From Welwitschia mirabilis (taxonomy: Eukaryota > Gnetophyta > Gnetopsida > Welwitschiales): DNA of 64,000 nucleotides. The notes beneath the pieces are model-generated. The model saw nothing but the letters and a program-made list of their open reading frames with translations. It was not told where the DNA came from and searched no databases. Below, piece after piece: positions 1-13,374 of this stretch. The position numbers were made by a program, and so were the translations under genes. The stretch's first letter is position 1; each line of letters begins with the position of its first letter. The stretch covers positions 226,558,041-226,622,040 of the forward strand of contig JBOZIK010000001.1 in assembly GCA_051453625.1 (NCBI GenBank), written 5' to 3'.

Positions 1-3000
1 AGGGCTTCTATGAAGTGTTGGTTTTATTATAAGACATATATTAGGATCTTTTAACTTAATGATTTATTCATGCTTTGAAATTTTAATAAAGGTTACAAAT
101 ATGATAATCTTTCTTCTTCTTGAACTAGACCATATGTCATTGATAAAATTATGGATCCAAATGCATATTAGTTGGCTGATTCATGAGGATTCATTATAAG
201 AATCATCTATAATGTGCTTAATATTAGGCATCAATTTAAAATTTCTAACTAAGGTAAACACCTAGAAACTCTTTTATATAGTGTATAGTTTTATTTTATA
301 AGTAGTTTAAGGGATCTATTTTCTAGTTTCTTCCCCCAAACATCTATCATCTATTATTAATAAGTATTGAATTTTTCCTTTGACAAATTGATATCATGTT
401 ACAATGCTATCATTTCCATATTTAGAATTAAGATTTACAAAGGTTATAATGAATGTAGAAATTTGAATTTAATTAGCACCTAGTACTACTCTTTTGTTTT
501 AGAGGACCTATTACATCTATCATCTTAAATAGTTCATTAGGGTATATTCTTGTTTTAGTAGGCATGCATTAGACTAGTTTACAAATGAATAGACCAAGTG
601 CTAGTAGCCACAAATGGATCCATAATTGATCCTTGATTTCTACTTATTAGTTTAATAAAGATGTATATTTAATTCCATCCTTATTAATAGTTAAAAAATT
701 TAGGATCTCACAATTTAAAGAAGCTCATGCTACCTTTAACTATTGAGAATAAAATTGTGAAAAAAATGATAAGGAAAAGATTTTAAATGACTCAATACAA
801 ATGTTATTCTTCATTCTTAATGAATAATAACACTTCTAAAATTCTCTATATTATTTGTCTAGAAATTATAACTATCATTTATAAGAAAAAGTTTATAACT
901 CATAAATCTCTTATGTGTATTAGTGACCTCTTTTAAAACATGATTAAAGAAGATATCAAGTTCAATGTCTGAAATTAAGTTACATGTTTTTGTTTTTTCT
1001 TTTTAGTTGAGTTATAAATATTAAAGTTTCATTTGTGTTTCTATTCTATAAGGCTAAAATATTTTTAAATTTTAATAGGAGATAACTTTTAGAAAATACT
1101 CTATGCCAAATATCTCTTAATTTCTTTACATGAGTTCATATGACTGTTTTCTTATAAGTGTCTATAATAAAATGGAATATGCTTTTTGTTTGAGTTACAT
1201 TGTTTTACTAGTTATTCAAAGAGTTACATTTCATTATTAGTCACCATTCTCATTAGATATCCTCTTTTTTAAATTATTTAATCAAAATATATGCTTGGAT
1301 TTACTTTTTATGGCCTTATTTTGGTGGATTTCTCCTTCTAGTTATTTTGATTGCTTTCTTATTGTGGATTTTATTTCATGTTTTACAATATTGTGGCTTG
1401 TAGCTTTCATCATGGCTACTATCTATTTGAATTATCTTTTAAAAGAGGTAATAGCTACCAACATGATAGTCAATAATCCTTATATTCCCATGTCCACAAC
1501 TCTATAGTTTAGTATAACTTACAAATCCCTAATATTAGTGCCATGATGTTTAGTTATTTATTGATAATTTTAACTCCTCATGGCATGTCTATGTAGCCAT
1601 GACTTTGTGGCTTTTTCATGTAACTATTCATGTTCATCTTTTTATGTATGGCCTTCCACTTCATGGCCATTCATAAAGCTATCTCTTTAAGGAATTAGTG
1701 TAGAACCTCATAGTTTCTTGTCAGCGTTACATGTAATATTAGATAAAAATTAAATTTATCAAATTATCTTTAGATATTTTTATATCAAATCAATTAAAAT
1801 ATTTATTAGGTGGTATGCTTTGGGGATTTTAAATTTGCTAGTAATAACTTAAATTCATGCTTTATATTTTGCATTCATTTTGAGTTCTCTAATTCACAAA
1901 TTTTATTAGAAAAAAATTTCATAAGAGTATCAAAGATTTTTTTCTTCTTAAAAAGTCTGACATTAGTACATTAATCTCTCTTAAAAAATATGTAGGTAGA
2001 TCAAGGATACCTATGAGGTTGAATTTCAATAGCTAACTTTTCCTAAGTTAAAGCCCTCTACTTATTTTATTCTAGGTTTTGAAAGCATTAAAAAGATCAA
2101 AACTTGAGAAAATATTTTATTTCTTAATTTTTTAAAATGAATTGTAGGATCTACTTTTTTATTATTTTCTAATTATTATTATGATTTATCATGCTATGTT
2201 TTTAACATGGTCCTTATAACTTAGAGTGTAATTTTATTTTTCTATCTTTTAGAAAAGTAGCTTATTTACATGCAAAAGTGACTTATTAAATTTACAATGT
2301 TCCATCTCATACGCCATTTGAATTATCACTGAATTTGTAAAACTAATTTTTGAGTTTTCATAAAATCATAATTTTTCTACAAATTTATTCATGAATGACT
2401 ATAGTACTTGAGGATTTCATTCCCTTAAATAAAATATATTTTCCCAAATTTAGAGAACCTTTGTATGGAAAGATAGTCCTCCACTAAATGTAAGACATAG
2501 AATGAAAAGTGAAAATGGTAATTAGATGATTTAAGGTTTAAGATTAGGAAAAATAATTCAACTATAATATAATGAGGTAGAGGTGCTTTTATCGATAATT
2601 GTACGAATGCAATTCATGATAATGTTATGATTTTATTAAGTAATAGAAAAAGATACATAAATAAGTTTATACCTTTTATGACTTAAGGAATAAAACTTAA
2701 TAGTTTATAATAAAATATAACCTCTTTGACATTGATCATTTACCAATGATGTCTCATTTTCAAATAAGATACATGATTCAAACTAAGTGAAACATCATAG
2801 TTTTGTTTCCATAATGTGGATAAACATGATAATATAGTAATCAAAATTAACATATCATAGTCATGATATCATCATGATGAGGGAAGTGAAACCATTACCA
2901 TAAGAGTAAGGATTTATAAGCAAGGTTAGATCATGACTAATGGACCCTCTAGTGGAGTTTCCAAAACTATATCATATTGTCAAAGATCCCTATGAGAAAA

Positions 3001-3389
3001 TTGGTTCTAGTGTACTTATAGTAGGACATCATGATATATGTTATAAAAAGGTTTAACATTTTTTTTTGGTTCCCTTTATTTCCCCTTAGCTTTTTATATT
3101 TTTATTAGACTTGGGTTTCATTTTTTAAATCATTGATTGATCATTAAAATGATAAAATAACAAAGCACATGATTGCCAGTAAGCATCTAATTAACATAAT
3201 TGATCCTTAGGCAAATTAATCAAGGATGTTGATGTAGCATTCATGAAAATGTCTAAAGATTAGTAGAGTCTAATATAGATTACTTATTCATTATCAAACA
3301 AGTAAAATTAAAACCTTAATCAAAGTAAAGATGATCAAATAATATTATAACTTAAATCAAGAAATGAAGCTAATATAAAATTTACATGA
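1..3389. other. AT-rich stretch without a recognised gene
   Basis: I read both strands and found no domain, LTR pair or RNA gene that I can name. A 70-codon open frame at 1295-1507 is very rich in Phe, Ile and Leu, as expected of AT-rich noncoding DNA, and has no family resemblance I recognise. The stretch 1380-1680 contains many short copies of ATGGC/CATGG-type words without a clear period. The part next to 3390 may include the 3' untranslated region of the reverse-strand element A, but I see no matching LTR. Decayed transposon sequence is the likeliest content; this is inference. Confidence 0.5.
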
Positions 3390-6300
3390 TGGTAAAGCGA
3401 AGACCCTCTTCTTCATCAAGAGGATCGTACAAGTTAAGTGCTTTTATCATGTTCAAGGCCTAAGTACAATCATCAAGGGATGCATAAATTTTAATCCTTT
3501 ATTCATTAAAATTTTGAATATCTTTTGTTTGAAAATTAGAAATATCAATAAAGCCATTAGGATGTACTTTTTCTACAAGGTAAGGACATAGCCATTTAGA
3601 GGTCAACTTGTTATGTAAAATGTGCACTTGAGTATTAAATAATAATACTAATTAACTAGATTTAAAGAATTTCTAAAGGAGATTTTTATCTCATTTGTAT
3701 TTAGCTTGGGATTCATGGATAAGTTGATGGTGAATGGCACTAATGCATTTCTCATTCAGGTATTGTAATTATCCTAGTTTATAATGGATATTCTAGTCAT
3801 GATTCAAGACATCGAGTTAGGGGGTTGTACAATAAGAGTTATGGAAAATATAAAATAAAAGTTTTATCATAAACAAACTCATAAGACAAAGAATAAATAA
3901 AATTACACCAAGTAGCACAGTAAGACCAAAGAACATCATTAAGTTTAGGATACCAAGATTTCATCTTTTGAAAATAATTTTTTAGATAATTTTATTGATC
4001 TCCCAATTAGCATTTTCATCTTGACCATTTGTTTATGGATAATAGGAATTGGCAATTCTATGTTCAATTCATATATAAATAAGAAGTTTTCTAATGATCT
4101 TGTTCATGAAATAAGTTTTTTAATTACTTATCAAGATTCTTAAAAATCCAAATCTATAAAAGATATTTGACTGAAAAAAAGTGCACATAGCTTTAACATC
4201 ATTTATATGAGTTGAAATTGCTTCAATTCATTTAGTAACATAGTTAAATACTACCAAGATAAAATGTTTATTGCAAAAATATGATCTGAGTAGTCTACTG
4301 AAGTCTACATTTAAGAATAGATTATAGGTTCATTTTTAAAGATTTGGTTAAACTTCTAAAAACCCTAAAATGCATTACATTTTCTATCAAAATCAAAAGA
4401 ATCTTTAAATAGATGAGGCCTATAAAACTAGCATTTGATGGTAGTCTTTTAGCTACTAAAGTAACCTCTACACATACCACCATGACAAAGATAAAGAATG
4501 TCACATTATTCCCATTATAACATACACTTACACATGATTTGATCTTTACTAGTATAGATGTAACTTATTTCATTAATAATATCTTATTATATGAAGAAAG
4601 GATTTTTTTATTTTAATTATAAGTCCAATATTTAAAAGCATTAAGGGTAATAGGATAATTTACTATATCAACATATAATTAGATAAAACATTGAAAAGAA
4701 ATATGATAATGTTCATAAATGGAAAATAGTTTTTTATTTTTATTTGAAAGAAATCCTCAATAGTAAGATTAAGAGAGAAATGCAAGGATTTCCTTTCTTC
4801 AAGAATACATGAGAGGTGGTAGGTAATATAATTATGTGTACCTTCTTTTTCTATGATAGTTAAGTTGAATTATTGCATTAAAAGTAGCCATGTTATAAGT
4901 CTAGTACTTGAATCTTTTCTTTTTCTTTTTTTTTGTCATAACGTAATAAATGGGTATATGATTAGTGTAGATATTGGTCAAAAATTCAAGAAAGTAATGT
5001 CAAACTTTATGAAGCTAAAAGATTATAGCTAGAATTTTTTTTTTAAAGTTATCATGTAATTGAATTGGGCTCCTAAGAGATTTTTACTGATATAGATAAT
5101 TAATTTATCTCCTTTATGCCTAGGTTTGAAACAACCACTTGGATATGGAATATCTAATAGTTCCTTGGCTAGCAGTTTACTTAACTAGATATCAATGTAG
5201 TAGCCAGTTTAATGTGTGAAGTGTCCACTAGGTTAACATGCCATAAAAGGCTCACAATCCCTCATGTAGAGTGGTTTCAACCAGTGGAAAGATTTTCTAC
5301 ACTTAGGGTCTCCTACTTCTACACTGGCTTATCATCACATACATAGTATTTAGAGTCTATAAATATTTGTTATCTTCCTCTATAATGTGCATGATAAGAC
5401 GTGAATTCAACTACCTGCATCACATATGATCTAATTAAAACTCCTTCTAGAAACCATATCACAAAGCCTATACCCTAGTTTCTATGAATTCCTATGTTTG
5501 GTACTATAGTTCTCGTGTTTAAATCATGTGTATTTTATACAATAAACCCATAGACTACAACCCTTCTTATATCACCCATTATAGTAGATGGATGGCTAGT
5601 GTTGTAAGGACTCATAACAGAGAGGAACATCTAGTCATTACAAGTCCACAACTATTTATGCATTCCTATAGGGTATTACAACTACCAGTGAACCATTTGC
5701 CTTCTAATGTTTTATGTTCACTAATGGTACATGGACGCTACCTATGGTAATGTTGCTAGCATTACACATAAGTTTAAAGTATTTACTATAATGGGTTCTC
5801 CTATAATAAGTTCAAAAAAAGTCTTACCCTTAAGATTTCCAAAAACAAGTGTTATTTCAAATAAATATAGCCTCTTTTTCTATAAGATCATAAAGGTGTT
5901 GCAAATTTTGGCATAGTTCTTAATGAATCTTTTATAGAAACCAGCATTACTAAGAAAAGATCTTAATTTTTTAACATTAGTTGGAGGGGAATTTTTTTTG
6001 ATGATATCAATTTTAAAAGTATCCATTCTAATTCCCACATGAGATATATGATGTCTAAGTATAATTCCATCCCTCAGAATAAAATGACTTTTTACTAACT
6101 AAGATGAAGATCATTCTCTATACAATGGTTAAGTAATTTTCCTAATCTAACTAAAGTTTATTCAAAGGAATCAAAAAATATAAAAGATCATCCATAAAGA
6201 TCTCTATGGAATTCTCTATCATATCAAAGACAATATCCATCATGTCTCTTTAAAAAGTTTTACAAATATTACATTGTCCAAAGAACTTTTTTTTAAAAAA

Positions 6301-6480
6301 CAAAGGTATAAAAAGAGGAATCAAAGGTGGTGTTGGCTTGATCTTCATTAGCTATGCATACTTGGTTATATCCACTATATTTATCATTAAAATAATAGTA
6401 AGCATAAACTTGGATTTTATATGGTTAATTTTGTAATGTATCCACTATTTAGAAGAGTAGAATCCCTTATCACTTTTTCT
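3390..6480 (-). pseudogene. Decayed Ty3/gypsy pol, copy A (RT - RNase H - integrase)
   Basis: Read on the minus strand, this is the C-terminal two thirds of an Athila/Cyclops-like gypsy polyprotein in several frames. Reverse transcriptase lies at about 5950-6480. It keeps a YSGYNQ-type motif near 6365-6385, an EDQANTTF-type motif near 6310-6345, and the catalytic box FMDD intact at 6187-6198 (IEIFMDDL). RNase H follows at about 5500-5900 and integrase at about 3400-4700, with an NASFIGLIYLKI-like version of the usual 'GFYWPTLFKD' segment. The integrase tail, KLTSKWLCPYLVEKVHPNG, is at 3540-3620. Many stops and frameshifts make it non-functional. No gag, protease, LTR or PBS was found, and the copy stops upstream of the RT palm near 6480. 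It is homologous to copies B and C, and its RT retains a segment that C has lost. Short open frames on the plus strand at 5526-5916 are antisense shadows. Confidence 0.8.
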
Positions 6481-7099
6481 AAATCCTTATCCTCCAAATC
6501 CAAATGTTTGATTTTTCATATAAAATCCTATGAAATAAGTAAGTATTCCTTCATATCTCTCTTTTAAATTATAATCAATAAATAAGTAAATTCTATAAAA
6601 TTCCATTAGTATGATCATAAAGATAACCCCCATTCCAATATTTATAGGCTTGGGTGAAGAAACCATCCTAACATTTCATGGAAGTAGGACTAGTCTTACA
6701 ATTAAGTTCATATTATTTAACTAAGAAACTCATTTATATTATCATTCTTTCATTCTTACCCATCAAACCAATATCACCCGGACCACCTTCTATTATCTAA
6801 TTACTAGCCCTTCTCATCTAATTTATTAGAAGGAATATTAAGGAAATTCATTAAATCGAAAAACTAGATCAACCACTAACATGCTTCCTTCTTAAATAAG
6901 CTTGAGTAAAAATTTCAAAAAATTTTAGTAAACCCCCACTCAAATTCTCTCTTTCCTAAACCATAGATAACCTACCAAACACCCTATAATCCCATAGCCA
7001 AATCTAAGAGGAATTTAAATTTTACAAGGATTAAAGCCTAACTACATAGAAGCAATGAAAGTTATCCATCTTAAAAGTGGAAAAGATATAAATAATTAA
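6481..7099. other. Junction zone between copy A and fragment H; no gene seen
   Basis: AT-rich sequence between the truncated 5' edge of reverse-strand copy A and the forward-strand protease fragment H. I see no LTR end, target duplication or domain. The end of A and the start of H may have been produced by deletion or by an insertion whose boundaries have decayed. The right part may be gag C-terminal sequence of H, too degraded to read. Confidence 0.4.
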
Positions 7100-8020
7100 A
7101 TTTAACAAAATCTAATGAATGAAGAACCAAGACCCACAAAGAATAATGAGAAAGATAAAATAGTAGATGAATTAGAAAATCCTATGCCCACTTACTAAGA
7201 ACCTCTACCCTTTTCATAGTAACTTAGTAAAAAAAATTTGTGAAAAATAGCTACAAGCCCTAGATATTTTTTAAAAAGTAAAACTAAACATTCCCCTCTT
7301 ATAAGAAATCAAATAAATGCCTCATTATGAAATATTTCTCAAAGATATATACACAGTAAAAAGGTTGATGAATGTCAAAAGAAAATCTTTCTTAGCACAA
7401 TAAACTAGTGTAATACTCTAGAGGCAATTTCTTCTCAAATGCAAGAATCCTAGCTACCCTATAATTGTCATCACAATTAGAGACAAATATGTAAATTAAG
7501 CTTATTAGAATTTAGTACTATAGAGAATTAGGATTAAAAGGGTTAAAAACCACCTCACTTCAATTACACCTTGCTAATAATTCCATGGAAGTACCATTAG
7601 GAATAACTGAAGATTTCATTATTAGGATAGATAGTTGTTATTTTCTAGTAGATTTTGTGGTTCTAGACATGAAAAATACAACCAATTAATTATTTCTAAT
7701 CCTCTTAAAAAACCATTTCTTACAATGTATAGTGTCTTGATTAACTATAATAGTGGTCTAATGAAATTTCCTTTTGGTAATATAATAGAAGAGTTAAACA
7801 ATTTTAATGCCACGAAACCACCTTCTAAGGATGATGGAATTGAACATGTAGATGAAATTAAAAGTCTTCTTATTTACTAAGAATCCTTCACATACATTTT
7901 TAATAACCACATTTTAGATCTTTCTTAAGAATATGATTCATGTACCATTACACAAGATGAACCCTCTATTAAGCTTATACCTCTTCTCCATGATCTAAAT
8001 CTTTATTTTTTCTACTAGTT
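7100..8020 (+). pseudogene. Ty3/gypsy gag-end and aspartic protease fragment (family H)
   Basis: Forward-strand frames give the typical sequence between gag and protease of plant gypsy elements. A VKLNIPLLxEIKQM-like segment near 7270-7310 is followed by an FLKDIYTVKR-like segment near 7335-7365. After a frame change, a protease C-terminal half follows: MEVPLGITEDF near 7590-7620 (the usual 'VPxGIIEDV'), then VDFVVLDM near 7645-7670. The best-preserved piece is an 81-codon frame at 7635-7880 containing LINYNSGLMKFPFGN, which matches the conserved 'INCRNGLMKLSFGN'-type segment before RT. The catalytic D-S/T-G box is lost in decay. No RT of the same family follows; instead the gag of element B begins within about 300-400 bases. 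The nearest relative in the window is the reverse-strand fragment at 52459-53700. Confidence 0.7.
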
Positions 8021-8299
8021 TCTCCCATAAATTTCACCTATAAATAATACAATGAATCTAAAACAATAAGGATAGTGATTCTTAATATTTATTAGCTTAT
8101 TATCCAACTACTTATATACCAAAAACTATTAAAATAGGTCATCTTATGGCTCCTCATTTAGACTAAATAACCAACTAGCTCCCCAAGACTATTAGATAAG
8201 CATTACAAGTAAGAAATTTTAAATTTCATGATCCCCATAGGTTTGCAATCAAATAATGAGGTTGAAATTAAAAATTTAAATGCATTTTCTAATTTTTCT

Positions 8300-9200
8300 A
8301 GCAATGATTCATATGATCCTCTTTAATTTTTAATTTATTTTGGTTCATTCCTTTATACTTTTGAAAGATCCATTATTGATCATTTTTATCATTATTGTAT
8401 CAACTTGTCCATCATTTAATTAATTCATGTGAAAAAATGGAGAGAACCTTTATTAATAGGTATTTAACTCATTCAAAATTATAGAACCTCAAAAAGAAAA
8501 TTATAGGGTTTTGTCAATTAAAGAAGGAATACTATGCAACTGCATTTGAAATATTATCCTCTTACATTATAAGGAATCTTGTAAATGATCTTTAAAATTG
8601 GAAATTAGTAGGATACTTTATAGAAGGGCTGCAACCTAAAATTAAATAAATGGTCAACTTTACATGTGGAGAAAACATAATGGAAGTACTAATTAATGAG
8701 TGTGAACTAAATTAAAGTTTTTAATTGAGCAAAGAAATTCATGAAAATCAATAAAAGAAGAAGCACCTACCTTGCGTAAAGTAAAGGAAAAAATAAGAAT
8801 GAGCAAAGAAAATTGAAGATGTAGGATGAACCAATGAAAATTATGGCTGAAATATTTAAAAGATTAATATTTTTTAGAAGGATTCAAAAATGAGAAGAAA
8901 AATAGTTCAACTATAAGTGATAATAAAGTAGAAAGAAAGGAATGTCTACTTTGCCAATGCATAAATCATAAAGTAGAAAAGTATCCTAATCTTTTAGTTT
9001 ATTAATCAAACATTTATAAAAAGTTATGCACAATGAATTTAGCCTCTATTTCATCATAGTATACCCATCAATCCAATCTTAGACCTCTAGTTGATAAGGC
9101 TTTCCAACCTTTTAGATCTAAATATGTTAATAATAATACTTGAAAATCTATTTCACCTTTTTTTTCAATGTTTAAACTTATTTCCGTTATCCTTCACCTT
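8300..9200 (+). pseudogene. gag of gypsy element B with zinc knuckle
   Basis: Decayed capsid/nucleocapsid gene. The capsid part around 8440-8760 reads with interruptions as the plant Retrotrans_gag domain; recognisable pieces are an NWKLVGYFIEGLQPKIK-like segment near 8598-8648 and VNFTCGENIMEVLINECEL near 8652-8710. The nucleocapsid has a CCHC zinc knuckle at 8943-8984, spaced Cys-x2-Cys-x4-His-x4-(Tyr replacing Cys), so the last ligand is mutated. The start codon cannot be placed because the N-terminal part is broken, and several in-frame stops occur. Gag would package the element's RNA. The neighbouring protease follows about 650 bases downstream. Confidence 0.7.
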
Positions 9201-9829
9201 GTTCATCAACTCAAAATCAATTGATCTTTGAAACATTATAGTAGAATATAGAAAAGCATTTTATTAATTTAGGTTAATATATGAATTAAACTAATGATAA
9301 TATTAACAATCTTATGGTATTAGTCTAATAAATAATGTATTTCAAATCTTAAACCTAGGGATATTTACCTTATAATAGTCAACCCAATCCTAATAAATTT
9401 AATAAAACAAAAGTCATTACTAGGAGTAAGCATAAAGTAGATAGGAATGATGATAATAGTAAATTAGTGAAGAATCTAGGTGATGATGCTAATGACATAG
9501 AGAAAATACAACATGATAATAAAGTGAAAAATTAGCAACCTAATTCATCCACTCAACCACCATTTTCTAAAAGATTAAACAAGAATGATGAAGCATAAAG
9601 TGAAGAACTAGAAACTCTATTAGAGGAAGTATTATTACCTCTACATCTTTAGAAAATTTTAAGACATAAGAAAAAGTATGAGATAGCATATAGGAATCCA
9701 GTTAAAAGAAATAAGAAAATAAAAATTCTAGAAAGGGTTTACCTAGCTAATAAACATTTCTCATAGCTAAGATAAGAATGTCCAAAATATAAAAATACCA
9801 AAGCAGCCATATTGAAAATTACTCTTGAG

Positions 9830-10240
9830 GATTATTCCCATTTAAAACATTATTTAGTTGATTTATAAACTAGTGTCAACATGATGCCTAAACATATAAT
9901 GAGTAGACTCAAGTTAGAAGCTAAATTTTAATAGGTCAACACAGTTTTAAAGATGATAGATTAATTACATAAGAAATCAAAATGTATTCTAATAAATTTA
10001 TTTATATAAGTAGGTAAATGTTTTTATCCAATAGATTATGTTATATTAGAAGTTAAAAGAAATAATGGCTACTTATTAATCTTAGGAAGCACTTAGCTAG
10101 CAAATGTCAATGAAATCATTAATACAAGAAGTGAAATTCTAACATTATAATTTGAAAATGAGACATTTAATGTAAAAGTTTATGATGGTGCTAAAAAGCA
10201 AATGATGATGGATGATGAATAGGATGAAATCCTAGAAAAT
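9830..10240 (+). pseudogene. Aspartic protease domain of gypsy element B
   Basis: The retropepsin core is visible on the plus strand. LVDL-stop-TSVNMMP starts near 9854 and stands where the family has 'LxDLGASxNxMP'. The catalytic Asp codon is GAT at 9860-9862, but the codon for the following Gly is now TAA. About 150 bases on, FYPIDYVILEV (near 10024-10056) and LLILGST (near 10074-10095) match the 'FPVDFxVLD...LILGRPFLA' strand-loop of plant gypsy proteases. It then runs on to a TFNVKVYDG-like end near 10180. The enzyme would cleave the Gag-Pol precursor. The stop in the active site makes this copy inactive. Confidence 0.75.
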
Positions 10241-10559
10241 TTTAGTTTTATAAATTTTCATTATTTTCGTGATAGTAAGAGTGGAGATTAAACTAAGTAT
10301 TACATTAGACTTTAACAACATGATAGACTTGATTTTAAGCATATAGTAGTTTTTGATCAAAGGAAAACATTAAGGGAAAAAAATTAAATTCACTTAGTAA
10401 AGAAGGCTAATATTACATTGCTCACAATAACAATTAAATGTCCAATCTAAACCTAGCTTTAAAAACCTACCTTCTCATCTTAAATGAATTTTTATGAAAG
10501 AAAATGAATCTAAACCTCTTGTCATTAGTACCAAGTTAGATTCTAGTAAGGAACAATAA

Positions 10560-11920
10560 ATTATCATAGTATTGAAAGATAACATGAAGGATTTTACTTG
10601 GACTTATCAAGATCTTATCATAGTTCCCTCTTATATAGTGTAATATAAAATTTACTTTAATAATAACATCAAACTAATAAGGCAACCATAATGAAGGCTC
10701 AACATTACACTCAAACAATGGTTAAAAACAAAATTATAAAGTTAATTGATGCTAACATAATTCACCTAATAGAAACTAAAAGTAGGTTAATCCTATAATG
10801 GTAGTAACAAAGAAGGATAACCAAAGAATGGTATGCATAAACTTCAATAAATTAAATCATCTCACTAAATAAGATCATTTCCTACTTCCTTATGTCCATC
10901 AAGTACTTGATAAAATATACGATTACAACTTCTATTACATCTTAGATGAATATTATAATTATAGTCAAATATAAATAGCTCTTAAAGATCAGTATTTAAC
11001 TACCTTTACTTCTTCATCTAGTACATATGCTTTTTGGTGTATGCCTTATGGACTATGTAATGTTTCTAGTACATTTTAAAGTGTAATGCAAGAGATCTTT
11101 ACCAATATGCTTGAAGACTTTATGGAAGTATTCATGGATTATTTTTTATACAGGGAAATATTTTAATCAAACCCTTATGAGTATTAAAAAGATCCTCCAT
11201 AGATGCATTGAAAGTGAACTAAAATTAACATAGGAAAAATCTTTCTTTATTCTTACTAAAGATGTTATTCTTAAACACGTCATTTAAAGTAGGGGTATAA
11301 AAATGGTCCTTCAAAAGTGAAAGTATCAGATAATTTACCTTCTCCTATTAATATTAAATAAGTTAGATTTTTTTTTTTTGAATACGTTAGCTTTTATAAA
11401 AGGTTTATTAAAGGATACTTTAAAATTTACAACACCCCTCTATAATCTTCTTAAAAAAGACACCCCATTTATATGGAACAGGAATCATCAACATGTTTTT
11501 AATTCATTAAAATAAAAACCAATAGAAGCACCTCTTTTATAAGGTTCTAATTGAAATTTAAACTTTGAATTAATGATGGATGCTAGTTAATTGTATAGAA
11601 AATAGATAAAGAAAATCATGTTATAGCTTATTTTAGTACAACTTTGAATTCTTCTTAAGAAAATTATTCAACTACAAAAAGAGAGATGTTGATTGTTGTA
11701 ATATCCTTGGACAAGTTCTATTATTATTTAGTTGGCTTTTATAAAAGTTTACATATCAATAATGCTACTACAAATTATATGTTATCAAAACTCAACTCAA
11801 TTCTAGAATCATTAGGTGGATTCTACTTTTCTAGGAATTTGATTTAATAATTGTCAATGAAAAAGGGAGTGACAATTTAGTGACTAATCATTTATCTTGG
11901 ATACATGTGAGTTCTACAAT
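10560..11920 (+). pseudogene. Reverse transcriptase and RNase H of gypsy element B
   Basis: RT begins near 10570 (KDFTWTYQDL, the usual 'FAWSYxDMPG') and passes through MVVTKKDNQRMVCINFNKLN near 10795-10860. It continues through FYYILDEYYNYSQI near 10930-10980, FWCMPYGLCNVSSTF near 11030-11080 and the catalytic box FMDY at 11131-11142, where the second Asp of FMDD is replaced by Tyr. The connection reads SFYKRFIKGYFKI near 11390-11430. RNase H follows, with HVIAYFSTTLNSS near 11608-11652 and STTKREMLIVVISLDKFYYYL near 11668-11730, the tether 'TTxKELLAVVFALDKFRxYL' of the family. Several stop codons lie at family Gln positions. The order and motif spelling are Athila-like. Function is lost. 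Confidence 0.85.
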
Positions 11921-12149
11921 ATTAACTAATGACAATTCATATGAACAATTCCCAAATGAAAATATATTTAGTATTGAAATTTTTAAATCTAATCAAGACC
12001 CTTAGTATGCTAACATATCTAACTATATTGTGTATCAAAGAACTCTATTAAATTAGACCATGAAGGAAAGAAAAGTATTTTTACATCAAATTAGTAGATA
12101 CATTTGGATTTCACTTTTCTTATTTAAAAAATGTACTAATCAAATTATT

Positions 12150-13265
12150 TGAAGATGCATGCTACTAGAATGGAAGCAACATAAGATGTGTCATAAAGGT
12201 GTATGAGGTGAACATTTCAATGGTAAGAAGTTAGCAATTAAACTTCTTCATGTTGGTTTCTTTTGGCCCATTATATTCAAAGATGCAAATGAATTTGTTA
12301 AGGGATGTAATCAATGTTAATGGTTAGGAAAAATTAACTAAAAGGATTAGATGCACCTTTAACTAATAGTTGAGCATGAATATTTTAACTATTAGGAATT
12401 AATTTCATTGGACCAATTTATCCTCAATATTTCCAAAAATCCTATACTATCATGGTTATAGGTTATGTAATGAAGTGGGTAAAAGTCAATGCAAAATCAT
12501 CTAATGAGTAATAAATAGTTTGTAAATTCCTTAAATCAAATATTCTTTTATTGTTTTACTTTCCGAAAGTCTTAGTCTTAGATTAAGAAACACATTTTTT
12601 AAATCATATGTTAAAGAAATTATGGGCTAAGAATGAAATTGAACACTAAATTGTTAATGCATATCACCTACAAACAAATTGATTAACTAAAAGAATCAAT
12701 TAATTAATTAAGAAAAATATTTTTTAAAGTAATTAATACTAATAGAACTAATTAGAGTCTTAGATTTGATGAAGTCATTTGAAACTATAAAATAACTTAT
12801 AGAAAAACACTTGGGTTCCCAACATATGAATTGATATTTGTCAAACAATATGTTGTCCCTATTGATTTAGTTCAAAAATCATTTAAATCATTTGCTATCC
12901 TAAATCTTAAAAACAATGTAATAGATCTTAAATTTAGAATTAATCCATTACATAAACTATATGATAATAGGAATCAATGTTTAAATCATTAATTAGTGAT
13001 TATTGCTCAAATGAAAAGATATAATGATATAAACATTAGATGTAAATATTTTCAAAAAGATGATCTTGTATTATTGTTTAATTCTTATTTAAGAAATACT
13101 CATAATAAATTGATATCACACTAGATGAGAACTTATAGAGTTCTGAAATAGCATGATAATGGGGTTGTAACTCTAATTGATTTGGATGGAAATCATCAAT
13201 TCATAATAAATGAATAGTAACTAAAGAAATATCATTCTCAAATTTCATTTGTACAAATATTAGGT
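12150..13265 (+). pseudogene. Integrase of gypsy element B
   Basis: The HHCC zinc-binding domain is at about 12186-12325: CHKGV...GEHFNGKKLA, LLHVGFFWPIIFKDANEFV, then KGCNQC. The DDE core begins with GINFIGP near 12395-12415, where the family has 'GIDFxGP', so the first catalytic Asp reads Asn. It continues with VIGYVMKWVKVNA near 12450-12490 and an AYHLQTN segment near 12658-12680. The C-terminal domain runs through PTYELIFVKQYVVPIDL near 12817-12870, DLVLLFNSYLRNTHNKLIS near 13060-13120, VVTLIDLDGNHQFIIN near 13167-13212 and the family end LKKYH at about 13217-13232. Stops interrupt each part. Immediately downstream the element is broken by the insertion of C. Confidence 0.85.
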
Positions 13266-13374
13266 TGACAAAGTCTCATCATTTTGAGGTAATATTAAGC
13301 ATCAAATTTTGATAAATCCATATTATTCTATAATTTAATCTAATGCAATAATTTTTAATGTTTATATTATATAT

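Noticed and set aside
1295-1507. 70-codon frame rich in hydrophobic residues, resembling a membrane peptide
   Set aside because: AT-rich DNA yields Phe/Leu/Ile frames by chance; no homologue, promoter or neighbouring gene supports it.
5526-5916. Two overlapping plus-strand frames of 74 and 61 codons
   Set aside because: Antisense to RNase H of copy A; the same antisense text (SNVASVT/GNVASIT) recurs opposite C's RNase H.
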